Positions 6,710 to 11,166 of a stretch of 11,166 nucleotides of DNA are shown here, in pieces (the first letter of the stretch is position 1; every line of letters starts with the position of its first letter). Made by a program: the position numbers and the translations under genes. This DNA is from Burkholderiales bacterium (lineage in GTDB: Bacteria > Pseudomonadota > Gammaproteobacteria > Burkholderiales > SG8-41): NCBI GenBank assembly GCA_019746155.1, contig JAIESJ010000239.1, positions 1-11,166 of the forward strand, given 5' to 3'. Under the pieces are notes generated by a model, which saw nothing but the letters and a program-made list of their open reading frames with translations, was not told the origin of the DNA and made no database searches.

Positions 6710-8239
6710 TCAAGCCATGCCGATCGGCGCCGGTAGCACGTCCGCGATGTCGTCGGGCCGCGAACGGATCATGGCGGTGAGTTCCTGCTGCAACCCGGCA
6801 TAGCCCGGATCGCCGAAACGGTTATGCATCTCGTGCGGGTCGTTCTTGAGATAGTACATCTCTCCGGCGCCGGAGGAAAGTTCAAGCGTGAGTTTGGCGT
6901 TTCGGGTGCGCACGCAGCGCAGATCCAGAGCGAGGCCGGTTCGCGAGGGATGGAGTCGCCACTCATTGTAGGCGAAGTCGCGCGTTTCTGTGCCATCGAT
7001 CAACCGGCGCAGGCTGCGGCTGTGCAGCTCGCGGCCGGCATCGACGCCGCAATAGTCATAGAAGGTGGCCGCAATATCGGTGGTCGCTACCGGGTCGGCA
7101 ACAACTCTGCCGTGGGGGATGCCGGGCCCCCTGAAGATGAGACCTACGCGCAGCAAGCCCTCGTACATCATCGGACCCTTCAAGAGCAGGCCGTGGTCGC
7201 CGAGCCAGTCGCCGTGGTCGGTGGTGTAGACCACGATGGTATTGTCGGCAAGCCCGAAGTCTTCAAGCGCAATCAGGATGCGGCCGACGTTGTGGTCGAT
7301 CAGCGAGATCATGCCGTAATAATTGGCGATGAGATGGCGCAGCTGCTCGTCAGTCTGACCGGGCACGCGCGAGCCCTTTTCGCGGTGCGCCAGCATGTCG
7401 GGGCGCGGGAGCTGCGGCTTGCCTTCGAGGCTTGCCTTGTGCCACCACGGCCGCCGGTCCAGATCCTTCACGCGATGCAGCGGCAAATCGACTTCGTCGG
7501 GATGGTGCAGGCGGCTCCACGGCTCGGGTGCATCGAACGGGTGGTGCGGATCAGGGAACGAGGCCCATGCCAGAAACGGCCGCTCTTTGTTTTTGCGGAT
7601 GAATTCTATGGTCTGATTGCCGACCCAGGTCGAGTTATGCCACGCCGGCGGCAACGCCGAGTGCCAGGTCTGGGCTGCGCCGACATCGGGCGCGAGGTGG
7701 GTGGAGTAGAGTTCGTTTTTCCAGTCTCCGCGCCCGTCACGATAGTACCAGCGCTCGTAGTGCTGGCCGCCGGGCGGCTTCTGCGGCAGGTTGCGGTTGT
7801 GGCCTTCGACCACCAGCTCGACATGCTCGAAGCCCATATACGGCCCGTGCCAGTCGGAACCGTAGTCCTTCATGCTGAATTCGCACTCCGGCGTGCCGGT
7901 GGGCTCGAAGGTGTGCTTGGTCGAGAAGTGCGCCTTGCCGATGAAGCCGGTGGCGTAACCCGCTTTACCGAACTGCCCGCCGAAGCCGGCGGCACCCACT
8001 TCCGGGTTGAGATCAACGCCGTTGTCCCACACCGCGTGAGTGAGAGGCAAAAGGCCGGTCAGGATCGACGCGCGCGAAGGCTGGCACACGTTGTTGGGCG
8101 TGATGCACGCAGCAAAACGTGTTCCGGCGCGCGCCATCAGATCGAGGTGCGGCGTCTTGACCTTACGCCCCTCGAAGCCGAAGCAGTCGCCACGTTGCTG
8201 GTCGGAAGTGATCAGTAGGATATTGGGACGCCGAGGCAT
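6710..8239 (-). CDS. Type I (formylglycine) sulfatase, cytoplasmic
   Basis: This is a sulfatase of the alkaline-phosphatase superfamily, 509 aa, which hydrolyses a sulfate ester and releases inorganic sulfate. The signature is VCQPSRASILTG, with Cys52 as the residue expected to be converted to formylglycine. Metal and active-site candidates are Asp13-Gln14 (TSDQQRGD), Arg56, Lys102 and His104 (GKAHF), His232/His233 (FPDPHHPF), Asp341-His342 (TTDHGDWLGDHG) and Lys354. The CxPSR motif separates it from phosphonate monoester hydrolases, which carry CGPAR-type motifs. The N-terminus (MPRRPNILLITSDQQ) enters the fold directly with no signal peptide, so a cytoplasmic enzyme acting on an imported substrate is likely. 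No good Shine-Dalgarno precedes ATG 8239. The substrate is unknown; choline-sulfatase-like or aryl/alkyl sulfatase activities are possible. No formylglycine-generating enzyme gene is visible here. Confidence 0.93.
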   Translation of the reverse strand: MPRRPNILLITSDQQRGDCFGFEGRKVKTPHLDLMARAGTRFAACITPNNVCQPSRASILTGLLPLTHAVWDNGVDLNPEVGAAGFGGQFGKAGYATGFIGKAHFSTKHTFEPTGTPECEFSMKDYGSDWHGPYMGFEHVELVVEGHNRNLPQKPPGGQHYERWYYRDGRGDWKNELYSTHLAPDVGAAQTWHSALPPAWHNSTWVGNQTIEFIRKNKERPFLAWASFPDPHHPFDAPEPWSRLHHPDEVDLPLHRVKDLDRRPWWHKASLEGKPQLPRPDMLAHREKGSRVPGQTDEQLRHLIANYYGMISLIDHNVGRILIALEDFGLADNTIVVYTTDHGDWLGDHGLLLKGPMMYEGLLRVGLIFRGPGIPHGRVVADPVATTDIAATFYDYCGVDAGRELHSRSLRRLIDGTETRDFAYNEWRLHPSRTGLALDLRCVRTRNAKLTLELSSGAGEMYYLKNDPHEMHNRFGDPGYAGLQQELTAMIRSRPDDIADVLPAPIGMA

Positions 8240-8242
8240 TTT

Positions 8243-8323
8243 TCGGTTAAAAGCAAGAAAACACTTTCTCGGGAGATCTGCTCGTTCTTTTCTCTGCGAT
8301 CTCAGCGCACTTCGCGGCTAAAG
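8243..8323. repeat. Degenerate CGCAGAG-type intergenic repeat
   Basis: The gap between the aminotransferase and the sulfatase contains, on the plus strand, TTTTCTCTGCGATCTCAGCG followed by CACTTCGCGGCTAAAG, with CGGTTAAAAG at the other end. This pattern of CTCTGCG units ending in GCGG(C/T)TAAA resembles a dispersed intergenic repeat recalled from many environmental proteobacteria. It is related in style to the CACAGAG repeat at 2561-2635. It separates the two genes by 88 bp and leaves the sulfatase without an obvious Shine-Dalgarno. Confidence 0.45.
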
Positions 8324-8346
8324 GCGCTCAAGCGGCTTTAGCCGCG
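8313..8346. repeat. Perfect 11-bp inverted repeat over the aminotransferase stop codon
   Basis: CGCGGCTAAAG (8313-8323) and CTTTAGCCGCG (8336-8346) are exact reverse complements separated by 12 nt. In the mRNA of the aminotransferase this forms a strong hairpin with the TGA stop (8330-8328) in its loop. No U-run follows, so it is not a classical intrinsic terminator. It could stabilise the upstream transcript, weaken expression of the sulfatase, or act in Rho-dependent termination. One arm is the end of the adjacent intergenic repeat and the other lies in the last codons of the gene. Confidence 0.7.
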
Positions 8347-9530
8347 GCCTTTATCTGCGCATCGCCGTTTGCCAGGTAATCCATCGCGGCGTCCACGCCG
8401 CCTTTCCTGTGCGGCACGCCGGCAAGCCCGAGCCCCATCTCGACGCCGCACAGCGTGCCCATCAGCATGAGATCGTTGAAATCGCCGAGGTGGCCGATGC
8501 GGAACACCTTGTTCGCAAGCTTGCCGAGCCCGCTGCCGAGCGACATGTTGAAGCGCTCGAGCACGACCTTGCGGAATCCGACTTCGCTGTGGCCCTCGGG
8601 CATCAGCACCGCGGTAAGCGCACTCGAGTATTCGGCCGGATTGAGGCACAGGATCTCGAGCCCCCATGCGCGCACCGCGCGGCGCGTCGCCTCGGCGTGG
8701 CGGTCGTGGCGCCTGAACACATTGTCCAGCCCTTCTTCCTCGACCAGCATCCTGAGCGCTTCGCGCAGGCCGTAGAGCAGATTGGTCGCCGGCGTGTAGG
8801 GGAAGAAGCCGGTCTTGTTGGCTCCGAGCATTTCGTCCCACGACCAGTAGGAGCGCGGCAGTTTGGCCGATTTCGACGCGGCGAGCGCCTTGTCGCCGAC
8901 CGCGTTGAACGACAGTCCCGGCGGCAACATCAGGCCTTTCTGCGAGCCGGCCACCGTGACGTCCACGCCCCATTCGTCGTGGCGGTAATCGATGGAAGCC
9001 AGCGAGGAGATGGTGTCGACCATGAACAGCGCCGGGTGCCTGGCGCGGTCTATCGCCTTGCGCACTTCGCCGACGCGCGTGGTGACGCCGGTGGACGTCT
9101 CGTTGTGCACGACGCATACCGCCTTGATCTCGTGCTTGCGGTCTTCGACGAGTCTGGCCTCGATCGCCGCGGGATCGGCGCCATGTCTCCAGTCCCCCTT
9201 TATGAACTCGGGCACGAGCCCGAGTTTATTCGCCATATTGAACCACAGGGTTGCGAATTGGCCGGTCTCGAACATCAGCACCTTGTCCCCGGGAGAGAGG
9301 GTGTTGACGAGGGCCGCCTCCCACGCGCCGGTGCCGGACGCCGGGAAAATCACCACTGCGCCCCGGGTCTTGAATACCTGTTTCATGCCGGCCAGCACTT
9401 CATGGCCCAAGCGCTGGAATTCGGGGCCGCGGTGGTCGATGGTCGGATTGTCGATCGCGCGCAGCACACGATCAGGAACGTTGGTGGGGCCCGGGATTTG
9501 CAGGAAGTGCCGGCCGTTGAGATGTGCCAT
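8328..9530 (-). CDS. PLP-dependent aminotransferase, serine-glyoxylate/alanine-glyoxylate type
   Basis: This is a class V aminotransferase, 400 aa, expected to move an amino group between serine or alanine and glyoxylate or a related keto acid, giving glycine and hydroxypyruvate (or pyruvate). It is cytoplasmic. Family features in order are IPGPTNVPDRVLRA (12-25), HRGPEF (33-38), PASGTGAWEAAL (63-74), HNETSTG (142-148), VDTISSLASID (171-181) with Asp172 as the pyridine-nitrogen partner, and GSQKGLMLPPGL (195-206) with Lys198 as the PLP Schiff-base lysine. It matches the SgaA-like group; sulfopyruvate or other keto acids remain possible substrates. The start is ATG 9530 with AAGAG about 6 nt upstream. 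It is the first gene of the leftward set, with a sigma70-like promoter just upstream, and is divergent from the GntR regulator. The Ala-rich C-terminus (AAAKAA) lies in a hairpin-forming sequence. Confidence 0.93.
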   Translation of the reverse strand: MAHLNGRHFLQIPGPTNVPDRVLRAIDNPTIDHRGPEFQRLGHEVLAGMKQVFKTRGAVVIFPASGTGAWEAALVNTLSPGDKVLMFETGQFATLWFNMANKLGLVPEFIKGDWRHGADPAAIEARLVEDRKHEIKAVCVVHNETSTGVTTRVGEVRKAIDRARHPALFMVDTISSLASIDYRHDEWGVDVTVAGSQKGLMLPPGLSFNAVGDKALAASKSAKLPRSYWSWDEMLGANKTGFFPYTPATNLLYGLREALRMLVEEEGLDNVFRRHDRHAEATRRAVRAWGLEILCLNPAEYSSALTAVLMPEGHSEVGFRKVVLERFNMSLGSGLGKLANKVFRIGHLGDFNDLMLMGTLCGVEMGLGLAGVPHRKGGVDAAMDYLANGDAQIKAAAKAA

Positions 9531-9560
9531 GTCCGCTCTTCTTTTGGGGAATCAGGGCCG

Positions 9561-9589
9561 ATGTTAACCCAGCACAAGCAGCCTTTCAA
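9561..9589 (-). promoter_or_regulatory. Sigma70-type promoter of the aminotransferase gene
   Basis: On the minus strand TTGAAA (9589-9584, 5 of 6 to the -35 consensus) is separated by exactly 17 nt from TAACAT (9566-9561, 4 of 6 to the -10 consensus). Transcription would start near 9554, giving a leader of about 24 nt before ATG 9530. An operator-like palindrome begins 5 bp upstream of the -35 box. Confidence 0.6.
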
Positions 9590-9594
9590 TAATT

Positions 9595-9608
9595 TTTTGT
9601 ATGCAAAA
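9595..9608 (+). promoter_or_regulatory. Operator-like palindrome, site 1 (candidate GntR-family binding site)
   Basis: TTTTGTATGCAAAA has perfect 5-nt arms (TTTTG / CAAAA) around TATG. It fits the loose TnGTnnnACnA form known for FadR/FCD-type GntR operators in size and symmetry, with GC in place of AC in one half. It lies immediately upstream of the -35 box of the aminotransferase promoter. A near copy in inverted orientation is at 9700-9713. Confidence 0.55.
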
Positions 9609-9632
9609 TTCAGAAAGGTGATCTTGGCGCCG

Positions 9633-9662
9633 ATAACATTTTATAATAATTTGATTTATAAT
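9633..9662 (+). promoter_or_regulatory. AT-rich promoter region of the GntR gene with two TATAAT hexamers
   Basis: TTTATAAT occurs twice on the plus strand (9640-9647 and 9655-9662), giving two perfect -10 hexamers 15 bp apart. ATAACA at 9633-9638 (4 of 6 to TTGACA) stands 18 nt before the second one; the first lacks a good -35. A start near 9669 would leave about 65 nt before ATG 9735 and put operator-like site 2 inside the leader. Confidence 0.45.
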
Positions 9663-9699
9663 GATTTTTTGAGTTTGATGTTTGATCGAGAGCCGGGTA

Positions 9700-9713
9700 T
9701 TATGCATACAAAT
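9700..9713 (-). promoter_or_regulatory. Operator-like element, site 2 (candidate GntR-family binding site)
   Basis: Read on the minus strand, this is ATTTGTATGCATAA, matching site 1 at 12 of 14 positions in inverted orientation. The centres of the two elements are 105 bp apart, about ten helical turns. It lies between the likely gntR promoter and the chosen ATG at 9735. A third, shorter match (TTGTATGG, minus strand, 9749-9742) lies just inside the coding region. Confidence 0.5.
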
Positions 9714-9734
9714 CAATTTCGGCATGGATTCAGG

Positions 9735-10448
9735 ATGGACTCCATACAAGCCCGCGCCGCGCCTCCGGCGGCGGCCCCGTTAGTCGAGCGTCGCCTGCTG
9801 CACGAAGAGGTGATCGACCGGCTGCGCGACATGATCGTGCAGGGCGAGCTGGCGCCCGGGAGCAAGCTCAACGAGCGCGTGCTGTGCGAGCGGCTCGGCA
9901 TCTCGCGCACGCCGCTGCGGGAGGCGATCAAGTATCTGGCGTCGGAAGGCCTGGTGGAATTGCTGCCGAACCGCGGCGCGATGGTGGCGCCGCTCGAATC
10001 CGAAACGGTACAAGAAATCTTCGCGGTACTGGGTTCGCTCGAAGCGCTGGCGGGAGAACTGGTGTGCCGCAACGCGAGCGATGCCGACATCGCCGAGATC
10101 CGTGCCCTGCACTACCAGATGGTGGCGCACCATGCGCGCGGCGAGCTGGCGCAGTATTTTCGCTACAACCAGCAGATTCACATCAGGCTTGTGGAGTGCG
10201 CGGGGAACGCCACGCTGGCCCAGATCTACCGCGGTCTCAATGCGCATGTGAGGCGCGCGCGTTACATGGCCAATCTGTCGCACGAGCGCTGGGACAAGGC
10301 GGTCAAGGAGCACGAGGAAATCCTGGATGCGCTGTCCGCCCGCGACAGCAAGCGCCTGCAATCGCTGTTGCGGGACCACCTTGCCAACAAACTCGTGCTG
10401 GTCATGGAAGCGCTAAATGCGAATGAGCCGCGGACGAAGACCGGCTAA
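9735..10448 (+). CDS. GntR-family transcriptional regulator with FCD effector domain
   Basis: This is a DNA-binding regulator of the GntR superfamily, FadR/FCD subgroup, 237 aa. The winged helix is at about 20-88: HEEVIDRLRDMIVQGELAPGSKLNERVLCERLGISRTPLREAIKYLASEGLVELLPNRGAMV carries the usual recognition-helix motif SRTPLREAIKYL. The FCD domain at about 92-220 has Asn145-x3-His149, His193 and His215 at positions that usually hold metal or carboxylate ligands, with Asn where Asp is frequent. Ligands of this subgroup are commonly small organic acids. I chose ATG 9735; ATG at 9702 (248 aa) or 9678 (256 aa) are in frame, and none has a strong Shine-Dalgarno. The gene is divergent from the aminotransferase and 63 bp upstream of the FAD dehydrogenase, so it probably controls both and itself. 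Confidence 0.94.
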   Translation: MDSIQARAAPPAAAPLVERRLLHEEVIDRLRDMIVQGELAPGSKLNERVLCERLGISRTPLREAIKYLASEGLVELLPNRGAMVAPLESETVQEIFAVLGSLEALAGELVCRNASDADIAEIRALHYQMVAHHARGELAQYFRYNQQIHIRLVECAGNATLAQIYRGLNAHVRRARYMANLSHERWDKAVKEHEEILDALSARDSKRLQSLLRDHLANKLVLVMEALNANEPRTKTG

Positions 10449-10511
10449 AAGTTTTTTGATGTTGAACTTGCTTTTAATTTTCGGTCTATCAGCGGCCCCC
10501 AAGGCCTTTGC

Positions 10512-11166
10512 ATGAATACTACTCTCGACCGCAGCGCGCTCGCCGCGCGGCTGCGCAGCGAAATCCAGGGCGAGGTGCTGTTCGACGCCTATTCGCGCGG
10601 CCGCTATGCGACCGATGCCTCGATTTACCAGATCGAGCCGGTCGGCGTGGTGGTGCCGAAAACCGAACAGGACGCGCTGATCGCGCTGCAGATCGCGGTG
10701 GACGAAGGCGTGCCGGTGCTCGCGCGCGGCGGCGGTACTTCGCAATGCGGCCAGACGGTCGGCGCGGCGCTCGTCATCGACGTGAGCAAGCACCTGAATC
10801 AGGTCATCGCTTTCGACAAGGAGGCGCGCACCGTGATCGTGCAACCCGGCATGGTGCTCGATCACCTCAATGCCTGGCTCAGGCCGCACGGGCTGTGGTA
10901 TCCGGTCGATGTATCGACCGGTGCGCAGGCCACGCTGGGCGGCATGGCCGGCAACAACTCCTGCGGCTCGCGTTCCATTTATTACGGCAACATGGTGCAT
11001 AACGTGCGCAGCATCGAGGCCTGGCTTCCCGACGGCTCGCAACTCCATTTCGGCGCCGTTCCGGGTGACTTGTCGCGGCTGGACGGGCCCCGCCGTTATC
11101 TGGAGCTGGTCAAGAAGATTCGCGCCATCGCCGCGCGCGAGACCGAAGAGATCGAACACCGCTATC
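10512..11166 (+). CDS. FAD-linked oxidase, GlcD / D-2-hydroxyacid dehydrogenase type (C-terminal part missing)
   Basis: These are the first 218 residues of a FAD-dependent dehydrogenase with a PCMH-type FAD domain; the gene continues past the window. Visible features are YATDASIYQIEPVGVVVPKTE (32-52), the FAD pyrophosphate-binding loop ARGGGTSQCGQTVG (71-84), VVQPG-type IVQPGMVLDHLN (109-120), and GAQATLGGMAGNNSCGSRSIYYGNMVHNV (137-165). This pattern is that of glycolate oxidase subunit D and D-lactate/D-2-hydroxyglutarate dehydrogenase-like proteins. Many close relatives carry a C-terminal iron-sulfur domain, which cannot be checked here. Expected chemistry is oxidation of a 2-hydroxyacid to a 2-keto acid with electrons passed to the respiratory chain. 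ATG 10512 has AAGG 7 nt upstream. It follows gntR by 63 bp on the same strand; a weak TTGAAC (10462-10467) with 17-nt spacing to TCTATC (10485-10490) might be an extra promoter. Confidence 0.92.
   Translation, partial: MNTTLDRSALAARLRSEIQGEVLFDAYSRGRYATDASIYQIEPVGVVVPKTEQDALIALQIAVDEGVPVLARGGGTSQCGQTVGAALVIDVSKHLNQVIAFDKEARTVIVQPGMVLDHLNAWLRPHGLWYPVDVSTGAQATLGGMAGNNSCGSRSIYYGNMVHNVRSIEAWLPDGSQLHFGAVPGDLSRLDGPRRYLELVKKIRAIAARETEEIEHRY

Noticed and set aside
6824..8218. 464-codon plus-strand open frame opposite the sulfatase
   Set aside because: It is the antisense shadow of the sulfatase, which has a full set of catalytic motifs; the translated shadow has no recognisable domain.
8409..9734. 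Very long plus-strand open frame joined in frame to the GntR gene
   Set aside because: It is antisense to the clearly recognisable aminotransferase, and its protein there is Arg/His-rich with no family pattern; the GntR protein starts near 9735. This is a GC-rich shadow frame.
10413..11159. 248-codon minus-strand open frame near the right edge
   Set aside because: It overlaps the FAD-oxidase on the opposite strand, whose FAD-binding motifs are unmistakable; it also overlaps the end of gntR.

Overview
The window is GC-rich, tightly packed chromosomal DNA. It most resembles a betaproteobacterium, probably of the Burkholderiales or a related environmental lineage. The reasons are an orphan tripartite-tricarboxylate (Bug/TctC) binding protein, a complete TRAP transporter, a FAD-oxidase and a crotonase of types common in that group, and short CACAGAG/CGCAGAG-type intergenic repeats. 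This assignment is inference from gene content only. No RNA genes, CRISPR arrays, IS elements or phage genes were seen.

Layout. Everything from about 9530 down to position 1 is on the minus strand. Read in the direction of transcription it runs: PLP-dependent serine-glyoxylate-type aminotransferase (9530-8328), cytoplasmic type I sulfatase (8239-6710), orphan TctC/Bug solute-binding protein (6647-5679), a 211-bp gap, the TRAP operon dctP-dctQ-dctM (5467-2644), a degenerate intergenic repeat, a crotonase-superfamily enzyme (2544-1768), a secreted alpha/beta-hydrolase (1755-991), and a membrane-bound PAS histidine kinase that runs off the left edge. On the plus strand, divergent from the aminotransferase, are a GntR/FCD regulator (9735-10448) and the start of a FAD-linked (GlcD/D-2-hydroxyacid-type) dehydrogenase that runs off the right edge.

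How the parts may work together (inference). This looks like a catabolic island for a small organic acid. Two periplasmic binding proteins and one TRAP permease would import anionic substrates. The sulfatase could remove sulfate from an imported ester, the FAD dehydrogenase could oxidise a 2-hydroxyacid, the aminotransferase would work on glyoxylate/hydroxypyruvate-like keto acids, and the crotonase would act on a CoA thioester. The likely control point is the AT-rich divergent region 9531-9734. It holds a good sigma70-type promoter for the aminotransferase, TATAAT hexamers facing the regulator, and two inverted copies of a TTTGTATGCA-type element whose centres are 105 bp apart. These elements are the best candidate operators for the GntR protein. 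The true substrate cannot be read from the sequence.

Two genes are cut by the window edges: the histidine kinase on the left and the FAD dehydrogenase on the right. I see no clearly new molecular system. The most check-worthy items are the paired operator-like elements, the sulfatase/transporter/aminotransferase gene combination, and the crotonase lacking the second catalytic glutamate.
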